Shown piece by piece: positions 1 through 8,620 of a stretch of 64,000 bases of DNA. Source of the DNA: Deinococcus sp. Arct2-2 (GTDB lineage: Bacteria; Deinococcota; Deinococci; Deinococcales; Deinococcaceae); the NCBI RefSeq assembly GCF_004801315.1, contig NZ_SSNW01000003.1:129627-193626 (forward strand). The letters run 5' to 3'. Position numbers and translations under genes: made by a program. How positions within the stretch are numbered: the first letter of the stretch is position 1; each line of letters begins with the position of its first letter. The notes beneath the pieces are model-generated. The model worked only from the letters and a program-made list of their open reading frames with translations, did not search any database and was not told the DNA's origin.

Positions 1-2
1 GG

Positions 3-116
3 CGAGCCTACCTTAGAGCATCTGTCAAAGAGATGGCAGCGCTCCGTGAGGATGAGCTTCGGATGGGGCCTGTCTTTAGATGCTTTACGCGCCAGTCTGG
101 GCAGATCATGGCCTAA
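3..116 (+). CDS. Possible C-terminal end of a gene entering from the left
   Basis: An open frame runs from the window edge to a TAA at 114-116 and encodes about 37 residues rich in charged and hydrophobic residues, ending in GQIMA. The codon pattern and composition are compatible with a real protein C-terminus, but a second frame is also open to position 132, so the choice is uncertain. I do not recognise the family. It would end about 105 bp upstream of terD. Confidence 0.3.
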   Translation, partial: RAYLRASVKEMAALREDELRMGPVFRCFTRQSGQIMA

Positions 117-221
117 ACTTTGGGCAGGGTAGGCGGCCAGCCGCAGGGTTGGTTCTGTTGTGACCCGGTAGACACTCAAGTCTGCACGTCTGTGTGCACT
201 TTCTCTGATACAAGGAGCGTC

Positions 222-797
222 ATGGGTATTTCACTTCAAAAGGGCGGCAACATTTCGCTGAGCAAAGAAGCTCCTAACCTGCAGCGCATTCACGTCGGGC
301 TGGGCTGGGATCCCCGCTCCACCGACGGCCAGCAGTTCGATCTGGACGCATCGGCCTTCCTGCTGACCGCCGCAGGCCGGGTACGCGGCGACCACGATTT
401 CATCTTTTACAACCAACTGACCAGCATAGACGGCAGCGTGCAGCACGCCGGAGATAACCGCGACGGGCAAGGCGACGGCGACGACGAAAGCGTGAAGATC
501 AATCTGACGCAGGTGCCCGCCGACATCCAAAAGATTGCCATCACCGTAACCATCGATCAGGCCGACGTGCGCCACCAGAGCTTTGGGCAGGTGGGCGGCG
601 CGTTTATCCGGATTGCCAACGAGGAGACCGGGCAAGAACTGACCCGCTTTGACCTCGGAGAAGACTTTTCCACGGAAACCGCCGTCATTTTTGGCGAAAT
701 CTACCGCCACAACAACGAATGGAAATTTCGCGCTGTCGGGCAGGGCTACGCGGGCGGGCTGGCTCCAGTGGCCCGCAATTACGGCGTGAATATCTAA
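222..797 (+). CDS. terD: TerD-family stress protein
   Basis: This 191-residue protein belongs to the TerD/CABP family, calcium-binding cytoplasmic proteins linked to tellurite, phage and oxidative stress resistance. The N-terminus [15 protein letters not shown] is the family signature, followed by GLGWDPR near residue 27 and an acidic calcium-binding segment [12 protein letters not shown] near residues 78-89. The length matches single-domain TerD proteins of about 190 residues. The ATG at 222 is chosen over an upstream in-frame start because AAGGAG lies seven bases before it and homology begins exactly there. terC lies about 400 bp downstream on the same strand, which is the usual Ter association, but the repeat-filled gap suggests that they may be transcribed separately. 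The biochemical role of TerD is not fully settled in any organism. Confidence 0.93.
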   Translation: MGISLQKGGNISLSKEAPNLQRIHVGLGWDPRSTDGQQFDLDASAFLLTAAGRVRGDHDFIFYNQLTSIDGSVQHAGDNRDGQGDGDDESVKINLTQVPADIQKIAITVTIDQADVRHQSFGQVGGAFIRIANEETGQELTRFDLGEDFSTETAVIFGEIYRHNNEWKFRAVGQGYAGGLAPVARNYGVNI

Positions 798-1199
798 ATA
801 GGTCGACGTTCATCTCGAGATGAACCGAGCGAAGCGAGTATCGAAGAAGTGCGTTGCACTGGGAATGGAGCGGTTTCGGTGCTGTTCCGGAAACGCGGAT
901 TGTTAAGTGCAACGCACTTCGCTGCCCTCGTGTGCACTCCACCCGGTCAATACGCACCGGGTGGGTCTTTTCTGAGTCTTTGCTCTGCCCCAGCGCCTGC
1001 AAACGTGCGCCACACGGCCCACGGCGCGGCGATTTAGGGCATAGTTTTCTGGTTGCACCGGGCGCTCTTGGCCCCGCACGGCCGGCGCAGGACTTGAACG
1101 GCTTGTCTGGCCGCGCCTGCCCGCCCCGTTGGTCACAAAGATGGGGGCATCTTTGCTGGCACCCTCCCTCCTTTTCGCCCCCCTTCCCCGAGGTAAACA
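798..1199. repeat. Intergenic region with 15-bp inverted repeat and 8-bp dyad
   Basis: No gene is supported between terD and terC. A perfect 15-bp inverted repeat lies at 846-860 (GAAGTGCGTTGCACT) and 906-920, and its 45-base loop carries further imperfect pairing, so the segment could fold as one long hairpin. This resembles the small non-coding repeats dispersed in deinococcal intergenic regions. A second, separate dyad, CAAAGATG-GGGG-CATCTTTG at 1136-1155, lies 44 bp before the terC start codon and may be an operator or leader hairpin for terC. Confidence 0.6.
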
Positions 1200-2252
1200 G
1201 TGATTCAAAGAGAGTTTGGTTTTGCATTCGGCGTCACAGCCATCGCGCTGATTTTGGCGACATGGTACGGCTTTGCCAACGGCGGTATCGCTGTGGCCCT
1301 CAATTTCCTCCTCATCGCCATTGTGCTGGGCGTCATGGAAGTTAGCCTGAGCTTCGATAACGCGGTGGTCAATGCGTCGGTTCTCAAAAACATGTCTGCC
1401 AAATGGCAACAGCGTTTTCTGGTCTGGGGCATTCTGATCGCCGTTGTCGGTATGCGGATGGTGTTCCCGATTGCCATCGTCGCCATCACGGCGGGCCTGA
1501 GCTTCGGCGAAGTGACCAATTTGGCCTTCAACGATTCGGCCAAGTATGCCGAATACTTAGAGCAGTCCGAAGTGGCGATCAGTGCTTTCGGCGGCACCTT
1601 TTTGCTGATGGTAGCCCTGAATTACCTGATGGACGCCGACAAGGATGAACACTGGCTGGCGGGCTTCGAGCGCCGCTTGGCAGGCATCGGCAAGCTGGAT
1701 ACCATTCAGGCCATCATTGCGGGCGTCGCGCTGCTGCTGCTGACCAAATTTGCAGTGGCTCCTGCCGAACAACTGACGGCCCTGACCGCCGGATTCGTGG
1801 GCTTGCTGCTGTACTTGGCTATGAACGCGATAGGCAACCTGTTCGACGCCGATAACATGGCGGCCAAAGCGGGCGCGGCGGGCTTTGCGGCCTTCATGTA
1901 CCTCGAAGTGCTGGACGCCAGCTTCTCGCTCGACGGCGTGATCGGCGCGTTCGCCGTGACCAAAGAAGTGGTCATCATTTCGGCGGGCCTCGCGATCGGC
2001 GCAGTGTTCGTGCGTTCGCTGACGCTGTATCTGGTGCATCAAGGTACCTTGACCCAGTACCGCTACCTCGAACACGGCGCACATTACGGCATTTTGGCGC
2101 TGGCCATCATCATGCTGCTCAGCATGAACCGCAACGTGCACATTCCCGAACTGCTGACGGGACTGATCGGCGTGGGCTTTATCGTGTTGTCGATCTGGTC
2201 GAGTATTCGGGCCAACCGCAAAGATGCTGTGGGCGGCTCCAGCGGGGCGTAA
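1200..2252 (+). CDS. TerC/DUF475-family integral membrane protein
   Basis: This 350-residue polytopic membrane protein belongs to the TerC superfamily (DUF475 branch), which is associated with tellurite resistance and in several bacteria with manganese or other metal export. About eight to nine hydrophobic segments are visible. The family acidic motif occurs twice: EVSLSFDNAVVNAS near residues 47-60 and LDASFSLDGVIGAF in the C-terminal half; these paired Asp residues in membrane helices are the presumed metal site. Translation starts at a GTG with a GAGG-type ribosome site nearby. The gene follows terD and a dyad in its leader, and it ends at a strong terminator. Whether the substrate is manganese, calcium or something else cannot be read from the sequence. 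Confidence 0.9.
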   Translation: MIQREFGFAFGVTAIALILATWYGFANGGIAVALNFLLIAIVLGVMEVSLSFDNAVVNASVLKNMSAKWQQRFLVWGILIAVVGMRMVFPIAIVAITAGLSFGEVTNLAFNDSAKYAEYLEQSEVAISAFGGTFLLMVALNYLMDADKDEHWLAGFERRLAGIGKLDTIQAIIAGVALLLLTKFAVAPAEQLTALTAGFVGLLLYLAMNAIGNLFDADNMAAKAGAAGFAAFMYLEVLDASFSLDGVIGAFAVTKEVVIISAGLAIGAVFVRSLTLYLVHQGTLTQYRYLEHGAHYGILALAIIMLLSMNRNVHIPELLTGLIGVGFIVLSIWSSIRANRKDAVGGSSGA

Positions 2253-3325
2253 GCGCCGGAGCACAAGCAATGAGAGGAAGGGCCAGAGAGCAACATTCTC
2301 TGGCCTTTCTTTGTTGGCGCTCTTTGCGGGCCACCCGCCAGAGCGCCCAACCCGCCAAACCTGTGCTGACCAGAAGAGCTCCTCGCAGCATTCCCTTTTG
2401 CGCCGCTCCGGTGTACACGCTGGTTTCCTGCACATGACCGGGATAATCACCGCGTTCGGCCAACCGCTCCGAAGGACGCGCTAAGACGTTGGCAGCGCGG
2501 GGCAGTGGGGGTTTTTGGCTTTTGGTGCGCGGAATGACAAACCCACGCATGGCCCGGTCGGTGGCTCCGGGGGCCAGCTGCCCAAAGGCCGCGGTGCCCT
2601 TGCCGCCGCCTACAAAAACATCCCGCATAGGCTGCTCTGCGGCGTGTAGGATGGCGCGGGCCACCGTTTCGGGCGCGTACACGGGCGGCACATGTTGCGG
2701 TTCGGCATCCAGACAATTGCGGGCATTGAGGGGAAACGGCGTGTCTATGAGGCCGGGTTTGACCAGCGTCACCGAAATAGGCGCGCCGCCGGCTTCCAGT
2801 TCCATCCGTAAGGCGTCGGTAAAGCCCTTCAGGGCGTGCTTGCTGGCGCTGTACGTCCCTCGCAGCGGAATGGGGCCCGCTCGGACACGGTGCTGCCCAC
2901 GTTGATGAGCGCCCCGCCTCTGGCTCTCAGTTCGGCCACTGCGGCCAGTGAACCGTACACTTGCCCCAAAAATTGACCTCAAACAGGCGGCGCATGTCTT
3001 CTACCGACACCTCTTCCAACTTGCCGTACATGCCCACGCCTGCGTTGTTGACCCAAGTATCGAAGCCACCGAATGCATGCTGCGCAGCTTCCACGATGCG
3101 CTGGATGTCTTCTTCCCGGCTCACGTCGGCGACGACTGGAACAGCTTGCCCTCCTGCCTGCACAATCTCGTCGGCCAGTTGATTCAGCGCACCCTCACTG
3201 CGGGCCGCCAGCACCAGCCGCACGCCTTTTTTGGCCGCCATCCGCGCCGTACTGAGGCCAATACCGCTTGACGCCCCCGTAATGACCATCACTTGTTGAT
3301 TCAATTTTTTCAGTGTTACAGACAT
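2179..3325 (-). pseudogene. Short-chain dehydrogenase/reductase, two frameshifts
   Basis: The reading begins at an ATG at 3325 (MSVTLKKLNQQ) and has the classical SDR features: cofactor motif TGASSGIG, VNNAG, the SxnYSASK active-site region (GTYSASKHALKGF) and a C-terminal hydrophobic stretch. The protein is spread over three frames. The first frame runs to VNFWG near 2970, the middle frame encodes QVYGSLAAVAELRARGGALI between about 2970 and 2880, and the third frame resumes at PIPLRGTYSASK. Each junction looks like a single missing base in a homopolymer (TTTTTGGGG near 2967-2976 and GGGCCCC near 2872-2879). The last frame runs on through the terC terminator to 2179, so a further defect near the end is possible. 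It is either a decayed gene or a gene with sequencing indels; the substrate of the intact enzyme is unknown. Confidence 0.8.
2281..2315 (+). terminator. Rho-independent terminator after terC
   Basis: A perfect 9-bp stem GGCCAGAGA/TCTCTGGCC with a 7-base loop is followed by TTTCTTTGTT. It lies 28 bp after the terC stop codon. On the minus strand it falls inside the 3' end of the frame of the broken dehydrogenase gene, which suggests that the dehydrogenase really ended before this point. Confidence 0.85.
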
Positions 3326-3608
3326 AGTTTGCCCTCCCAAACTGGTGTGAATTAGAGGGTGGATCTGCATGGTAAACCGAATGTCGGTTCGTCCTACCTT
3401 CTTAAGATTTGACGGGGAAGGAGCCAACTTGTGTTGAACGCAGTTCCCCAAAAAGGCTGAGTTTATACAAGCTCATGTTCATGTTTGAGAACCAAGAAGC
3501 GACACACAAGCAGAGAATATTTCTCTGTTTACAATTAACTCTAGGTTAGAACTTTAACTTTCAACAGAACTGCTTTGTCCTCAAATGCCCCAAAACACCC
3601 CAAAAATG

Positions 3609-3895
3609 CTATCGCTACCTTTGAGTCACCCCTATCGCTAACTTTGAGTCAAAAAGCGAAAATCGCTGTGCTGAACGTATTTTCTGAACTATCGCTACCT
3701 TTGAGTCAACAGGCCGTTTTTAGGCCAAAACCTATCGCTACCTTTGAGTCAAACCCAGAATAGAACTATCGCTACCTTTGAGTCTTTTGGGCCAAAAAGG
3801 CACGCTACCTTTGAGTCACACTACCGCTACCTTTGAGTCAAAGTATCGCTACCTTTGAGTCAAAAAGGGGGGTAAAGCACGCTACCTTTGAGTCA
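3609..3895 (+). repeat. Nine iterons of the replication origin
   Basis: Nine copies of CTATCGCTACCTTTGAGTCA or its shorter core CGCTACCTTTGAGTC lie in one orientation. Core starts are at 3613, 3636, 3693, 3736, 3770, 3803, 3825, 3847 and 3880. The second copy has AAC in place of ACC. Start-to-start distances are 23, 57, 43, 34, 33, 22, 22 and 33 bp, close to multiples of one helical turn. They sit directly upstream of rep, as expected for Rep-binding iterons of a theta-replicating plasmid origin. Confidence 0.92.
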
Positions 3896-3958
3896 AAAAA
3901 CTGGAAAATCCTTCACCCACACGCAAAACCGCCCCCTGCTTGATGATGCATTCATATG

Positions 3959-3987
3959 TTTTAAAAGCTTTTAAAAATACCTATAAT
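3959..3987 (+). promoter_or_regulatory. rep promoter with 18-bp AT-rich palindrome
   Basis: A perfect 18-bp palindrome TTTTAAAAGCTTTTAAAA (3959-3976) is followed by a consensus -10 box TATAAT at 3982-3987. The rep ATG is at 3996, only eight bases after the -10 box, so the message would be leaderless. The palindrome covers the -35 region, which suits an autorepression site or an easily melted element. Confidence 0.7.
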
Positions 3988-3995
3988 CATCAATC

Positions 3996-5297
3996 ATGAC
4001 GCAGGGCAACGAACACCTCATCAACGAGCTGACCCTCGCCCGCTCCGGCGTCTTCAGCATTCTGAACCGCGATATCGGGGACGATCAAAGCTGGGAAACG
4101 ACCTTCAACATTGGGGATCGGCATTTTTACGTCGAAGGTATAGCTTCGCGTGGTCGCCCTCATGGAGTCGACCCAGACGTACTTTTGGGGCTCCAGACAC
4201 TCTTTTTTGAAGCCGGTTGTCCCGAAGACGACACGGTGGTGTGTACGGCCTACCGCTTGCTCCAACTCACCCCGCTGGGCACGCGGGGGAATGCTTATGT
4301 GCGTCTCAGAGAGAGTTTGTTGCGCTTGGAGGGCGTGAGTTGGTTGACCCGCGTCTCTCGGCAGCAAGGCGGCAAATTCAGGGGCATGACCGAAACCAAC
4401 CGCCTGATCGACCGGATTTCGGTTCACGACATCAGCCTGAGTGCCAGCGGTGCAGGCGGCGCAATTGTGGGCAGTGCGCCCCTGCGGGTCACGTTCTCGC
4501 GCCATTTCGCCCAATCGATCCGTGAAGGCTTTTACCAAATTCTGGATGCCGAACTGCTCAGTGACCTGAAGCAGCCCACCGCCCGCAGCCTGTACCGCGT
4601 GTTGCAGGCGCACCGAGTGGGCGACGACGGCTCTTTGGCACGGGAACTCCCCGTGATCATCGCGGCGTGGCGGGAAGCGACGGGTCTGAGTGGGCAGCGC
4701 ACCAACAACGTGCGCCGCACGTTGGACGGGGCACACGCCCACCTGATTGCTGCCAAATACCTCCGCAACGTCTCCTATGACGGTTCCGGCGACAGCCAGC
4801 GCATCACCTACGCTTTCGAGGGTGAAGTCGATCCTGAACTGGTGGAACTGCTGACCGCGCTCAAAGTGAGCCGTCCGGTGGCCGAGGCCTTGGTAGCCGA
4901 CCATCCGGAACGCATCCGGACGGCGGTGCAGGCCGTCAAACAGAGGTTGGAGACCGGCTACAAACCCCGGTCTGTGGCGGCCACCTTGGTCGATGCCGTT
5001 CGCCATCCCGAAAAATACGAGGTCCCGTCCAAGCAGACTTCAGGAACGTCTGCGAAGGCGGCGACCGCCAAATCCAAACGCGAAGAGCAGCCGGTGTTGC
5101 TGCCGCTCAGCCGTGAAGAATCGTTGGGCATGGTGCGTTCGATGTTGCGCGTGAAGCTGGGCCGCACGCCGCACACCGCAACCGTTGCTGCTCTAGAAAC
5201 TCTCGACTCCAACGCCATAGAGCGCCTCGCTGCTGCAGTGAGGGGCAAAGGTGATTTGGTGGATCTGGTGCAGGCCCTGACCGGCATGTCGGCCTGA
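3996..5297 (+). CDS. rep: Plasmid replication initiator protein (RepA/RPA family)
   Basis: This 433-residue protein resembles replication initiator protein A of deinococcal and other plasmids. Residues 1-250 hold the initiator region, with LARSGVFSILNRD near the N-terminus, a VCTAYRLLQLTPLGTRGNAY segment, and SLYRVLQAHR, followed by a winged-helix-like part; the C-terminal third is more variable and charged. It would bind the iterons immediately upstream, open the origin and recruit the replisome. The ATG at 3996 follows a TATAAT box by eight bases and has no Shine-Dalgarno sequence, so leaderless translation is likely. No parA or parB gene is visible beside it, which is unusual for a large deinococcal replicon; they may lie to the left of the window. 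Confidence 0.88.
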   Translation: MTQGNEHLINELTLARSGVFSILNRDIGDDQSWETTFNIGDRHFYVEGIASRGRPHGVDPDVLLGLQTLFFEAGCPEDDTVVCTAYRLLQLTPLGTRGNAYVRLRESLLRLEGVSWLTRVSRQQGGKFRGMTETNRLIDRISVHDISLSASGAGGAIVGSAPLRVTFSRHFAQSIREGFYQILDAELLSDLKQPTARSLYRVLQAHRVGDDGSLARELPVIIAAWREATGLSGQRTNNVRRTLDGAHAHLIAAKYLRNVSYDGSGDSQRITYAFEGEVDPELVELLTALKVSRPVAEALVADHPERIRTAVQAVKQRLETGYKPRSVAATLVDAVRHPEKYEVPSKQTSGTSAKAATAKSKREEQPVLLPLSREESLGMVRSMLRVKLGRTPHTATVAALETLDSNAIERLAAAVRGKGDLVDLVQALTGMSA

Positions 5298-5530
5298 ACA
5301 AAAGTTACCCAAGAAAACTTATTCAGGGACTTTTGCCTCAGAGCGACGAGAAGGCCGCTTCGGGCTACAGACCCAGCCTGGAGTGCAGCTACTGAACTGC
5401 TCAGCCTTCTAGAACCCAATGGGTGGCTTGGGGGGCATGTCATGATCTGGTGAGTCGCCCTAAATTGCAGATGCAGTCTCAATTTACCGTTTATCTGTAA
5501 TCGCGGTCACACGAAATGGGCAAAACCAAG

Positions 5531-5554
5531 GGCCAGCGCTCACTGGCGCTGGCC
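5531..5554 (-). terminator. Terminator of the NPCBM/beta-helix gene
   Basis: A perfect 9-bp stem GGCCAGCGC/GCGCTGGCC with a 6-base loop lies 30 bp beyond the stop codon of the minus-strand gene. On the minus strand the stem is followed by CTTGGTTTTG. Confidence 0.75.
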
Positions 5555-5584
5555 ACTCGGTCAATCCAAGGAAATCTGAGAGTG

Positions 5585-7408
5585 TTATGGCCCCACTTTG
5601 ACGTTCTTGGCGCTCAATTTGTCTTGCCAGCGGGTGTATTCCTGTTGCTCTGCGGCCAGGGTGACGGTGCCGAGGTTCTGGTTGCCCACGCAACTGGTGG
5701 CGTTCAGGCCGCAGTTTGGGAACCACGTCGGGTTGTTGCTGGTGTTGCCTGCCGCATCTACCCGCGTCCAGCCCACCACGTTGTTGTCCATCCGGTTGCT
5801 GGCGAAGGTAGCGGGCGAAAGCTTGCCTGCCCCAGTGGGATCCCAAACGTACAGGCCGACGTTTGCCGCTGGCAGGCGCTGGCCGTTGGGCATCCGCCCG
5901 CTGGAGATCACGCGGTTGTTGTACATTTGGTTGTTCACGCCGCCTGCGATGGCGATGCCGTGATTGGTGGTGCCAACGATTTGGTTGTCGTACACGCGTG
6001 CGTACCCCGAATCTAAGGGATTAGATACCTTCCCGTCGCCCAGCAAAATGCCGCCGCCTGCATAGGTGGTTTCTGTGGCCGGAGCCATCCCATATGCCCC
6101 CTGAATGTAGTTGTCGTGGATCAGGAACGGGCTGGTGGGCGTGCCGCTGCTGACATAAAAGTTCATGTTCTCTTCGGTGCGGCTCTTGCCGGGTTCGTTG
6201 ATGATCTCATTCCAGCCGATTTCCACGTTCGGCACCCGTTTCACGTTGTTGAAGAGGATCGCCTGCACGACTGAATAGCTGCCGTTGTAGCCGCCTGCAC
6301 CGTTGCTCAAGCGTCCATCTGTGTTTTTGAAACGGTTTCGCAAAATTTTGATGGTATCGCCTGCACTGGAATTGCCCATAAAGGCGCGAGCGTAGATGCC
6401 GGTGGTGCCTTCAAAGTAGCTGTTCTCGACGCGCAGGCTCATCACTTCTTCGGCGTTCACGGCCCGGCCGGCGGCCCTGCCTGCCACGTTGGGATTCAAT
6501 GCGTAGCCCCGCGTGTTGCGCACGGTCAAGCGGTTTTTAAACCCACTGATCAGGTTGCCCCGGCTGCGAATATTCGAGTTTTCGATAATCACAGGTTCGC
6601 TGGTTTGAATCAGGACAGCAGACTGGCTGAGGGTGTTTTCCCAGTTGCCCGAATACGTCCCACCCTTCCTGATCACAATCGGCCCGCTGTACTTGATGTT
6701 GCTGCCTGTGGTGGCCCCCGCAGAGCAGGCCAACATCGGACTAGCCCAATCTGCGTGGTCATAGCTCAGACCGTCGCCTGCATCGGTGACCACAAGGCGC
6801 AGGTTTTGTACGCCGCCCACGTTGACGCTGACAGCTTTGGGAACGTCTGAGCCGCGCAGCGTGCCGGAGTCGTAGAGCTTGGTGGCCGTGCCGTCCCAGA
6901 CCTGAAAGACCACGCTGCCTTGGTTGCCCACTTCGTCGTCTACGCCCACCTGCGCGGTGAAGGTGCTGCATTTGCCGCCCAAGGTAAAGGTCATGCTGGA
7001 ACCCGCGTGGACGCCAAAGCCACGCGCAAACGCCTGGCCGTTGATGGTCAAGGTAGTGCCGTCACCGGCCACATCGTCACCGTTGCTGCGGTCTTTTTCA
7101 ATTGGCCCCCAGCCATTGCTTGCCGCCGTCCAAGGCTCGATGGTGAGGTTGTTGTCGCCCGGATCGAGAGACAAGGTCGTGAGGCCACTGGCTGGAGTGG
7201 CTGCGCCTGTCCAAGAGTGGTCTTGGCCGTCGTACACGAACGTTTTGGACGAAGCGGTGACCGGGCCGGTGGCCTGAGCAGTCGCTTGAGCGGGGTCGGT
7301 GGGCGCGTTGCCCGAATTACAGGCTGAGAGGCCCAGCGTCAGCAGCGTCAAGCCAAGCGGCAGAGGGCGCGAGATGATGCGGGCAAGTAAAGATTCAGTC
7401 GGTAACAT
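5585..7408 (-). CDS. Lipoprotein with NPCBM and right-handed beta-helix domains
   Basis: This 607-residue exported protein starts at an ATG at 7408 that is preceded by AGGAG; a longer in-frame start has no such site. An N-terminal signal peptide ends in the lipobox LGLSAC, so the mature protein is probably lipid-anchored. An NPCBM/NEW2 carbohydrate-binding module follows (about residues 55-215, with [14 protein letters not shown] and [11 protein letters not shown]). The C-terminal two thirds have the Asn-rich short-repeat pattern of a right-handed parallel beta-helix ([23 protein letters not shown] turns), a fold shared by many polysaccharide lyases and hydrolases. It could be a surface glycan-active or glycan-binding protein. 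No catalytic residues can be assigned with confidence, and no neighbour indicates a substrate. Confidence 0.8.
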   Translation of the reverse strand: MLPTESLLARIISRPLPLGLTLLTLGLSACNSGNAPTDPAQATAQATGPVTASSKTFVYDGQDHSWTGAATPASGLTTLSLDPGDNNLTIEPWTAASNGWGPIEKDRSNGDDVAGDGTTLTINGQAFARGFGVHAGSSMTFTLGGKCSTFTAQVGVDDEVGNQGSVVFQVWDGTATKLYDSGTLRGSDVPKAVSVNVGGVQNLRLVVTDAGDGLSYDHADWASPMLACSAGATTGSNIKYSGPIVIRKGGTYSGNWENTLSQSAVLIQTSEPVIIENSNIRSRGNLISGFKNRLTVRNTRGYALNPNVAGRAAGRAVNAEEVMSLRVENSYFEGTTGIYARAFMGNSSAGDTIKILRNRFKNTDGRLSNGAGGYNGSYSVVQAILFNNVKRVPNVEIGWNEIINEPGKSRTEENMNFYVSSGTPTSPFLIHDNYIQGAYGMAPATETTYAGGGILLGDGKVSNPLDSGYARVYDNQIVGTTNHGIAIAGGVNNQMYNNRVISSGRMPNGQRLPAANVGLYVWDPTGAGKLSPATFASNRMDNNVVGWTRVDAAGNTSNNPTWFPNCGLNATSCVGNQNLGTVTLAAEQQEYTRWQDKLSAKNVKVGP

Positions 7409-8060
7409 GGATCTCCTAGGCAAAAGCGAAGTCAACGGTGACATGAGGACACCGCCAATTGGAAGAACGTACTGGTCTAGCTTCTGGCTAAAGACCGCTT
7501 GGATCGAAGGGGAGGGCGCAGAGAACGTGAGACGCTTGGTGGCTCATGGCCCCGCCGATGAAGAGGAGGGATGTTCTCTGAGTTCAGAGACCGGCTGATC
7601 TCAGAACAAGGTCACCTTAACGGCTGTTAATGAAGGGATTCTGTTAAAGTTTGCTAAACGTAATTTAAGAATCTTCACTTCTCATGTAACTTTTAATCTG
7701 ACTCATCTTAAATTCATGTCAGCGCTGTTCTTTCCTTCTGTGCCAACCGAAGGCCTGTTCTGAAAGTTTTGCTTTCATTCGGCGGCCCGATCCAAGCAGT
7801 GCAGCCAACTTCTTGGGAGATTTTGCCGCGGCTGGAACAAACATTGACTGAGATTGATCATTTTTAGAAAGAAGGATGGATTCTACGTTGCGTGATTTCT
7901 CTGGATGAGTTCGCCTCCTCGCGCCGTCAGATCAACGCTTGGTCAGAGCATGCATCATTCCTTCAACATATCTAGACAGGCTACTGGAATGAGAACTCAT
8001 GAGGGAGGCGATACGGGTTGAGCGACAAGCGCAGCGCCAACTCCACAAGACCGCTACCAC
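7409..8060. other. Gene-poor interval
   Basis: I see no credible gene between the lipoprotein start and the Rrf2 promoter. Short frames here lack ribosome sites and protein-like composition. The middle (about 7610-7730) is AT-richer than its surroundings and probably holds the promoter of the lipoprotein gene, but I could not single out boxes. Confidence 0.4.
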
Positions 8061-8089
8061 TTGACATTCCATTAGATGTAAGTAAAATA
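8061..8089 (+). promoter_or_regulatory. Promoter of the Rrf2 regulator gene
   Basis: A consensus -35 box TTGACA (8061-8066) and -10 box TAAAAT (8083-8088) are spaced by 16 bp. The spacer carries AGATGTAA (8074-8081), a motif that recurs as a dyad upstream of qorB, so autoregulation by the Rrf2 protein is plausible. Confidence 0.65.
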
Positions 8090-8117
8090 GTGACAAGGTA
8101 GGTAGGAGGGCCACCCT

Positions 8118-8531
8118 ATGAACAGTCAATACTCCATTGCCGTCCATATTCTGACCCTCTTGGATTCTTCGTCTGGGCCGATGGGTTCAGCCGAGATCGC
8201 CGCCAGTGTGGGGGTCAATCCGGTGGTGATCCGTACTGTCACGGGCTTGTTGCGCAAGGCCGGACTGTTGACCACGCAGCGCGGAGTGGCTGGCGCACAG
8301 TTGACCCGCCGCGCTGACCAGATCAGCTTGCTGGACGTGTACCGCGCCGCCCAAGCGCCCGACTCGGTGCTGAAGGTGCACCAACATCCCAACTTGGCTT
8401 GTCCAGTTGGAGCAGGCATTCAGCGGGCGCTGGATGAGGTGTACGGTCAGGCGCAGGCCGCCCTCGAATCCCGCTTGGCCGAGGTCACACTCTCCGACAT
8501 CACCCGCGCTGTACACCAGCCAGCCAGTTGA
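8118..8531 (+). CDS. Rrf2-family transcriptional regulator
   Basis: This 137-residue protein has the Rrf2 winged helix-turn-helix (MNSQYSIAVHILTLL, then GSAEIAASVGVNPVVIRTV) and a short C-terminal dimerisation helix. Only one cysteine is present in the effector region (NLACPVGAG), so it is unlikely to bind the iron-sulfur cluster that three-cysteine relatives such as IscR and NsrR carry. It resembles the YwnA-type branch. AGGAGG lies just before the ATG. The next gene is a QorB-type NAD(P)H quinone reductase, and regulator and target commonly sit together, so repression of qorB with relief by electrophile or quinone stress is a reasonable inference. Confidence 0.88.
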   Translation: MNSQYSIAVHILTLLDSSSGPMGSAEIAASVGVNPVVIRTVTGLLRKAGLLTTQRGVAGAQLTRRADQISLLDVYRAAQAPDSVLKVHQHPNLACPVGAGIQRALDEVYGQAQAALESRLAEVTLSDITRAVHQPAS

Positions 8532-8544
8532 TTTTTTTTCGGCC

Positions 8545-8569
8545 AGATGTAATTAATGTACATACATCT
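8545..8569 (+). promoter_or_regulatory. Putative Rrf2 operator upstream of qorB
   Basis: A perfect inverted repeat AGATGTA-N11-TACATCT lies 51 bp upstream of the qorB start and overlaps the probable promoter region. AGATGTA also occurs in the promoter of the regulator gene itself. Confidence 0.5.
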
Positions 8570-8620
8570 TGCCACCGCCTTCTCGCCGCCCGCTTTGCGT
8601 TTGGGCCAACAGGAGTTGTT

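Noticed and set aside
3575..3763. 62-codon open frame across the iterons
   Set aside because: It is an artefact of the repeated iteron sequence and has no ribosome site.
3609..3895. CRISPR array
   Set aside because: Repeats are short (15-20 bp), the spacers are of unequal length from 2 to 37 bp, and a rep gene follows directly; these are iterons.
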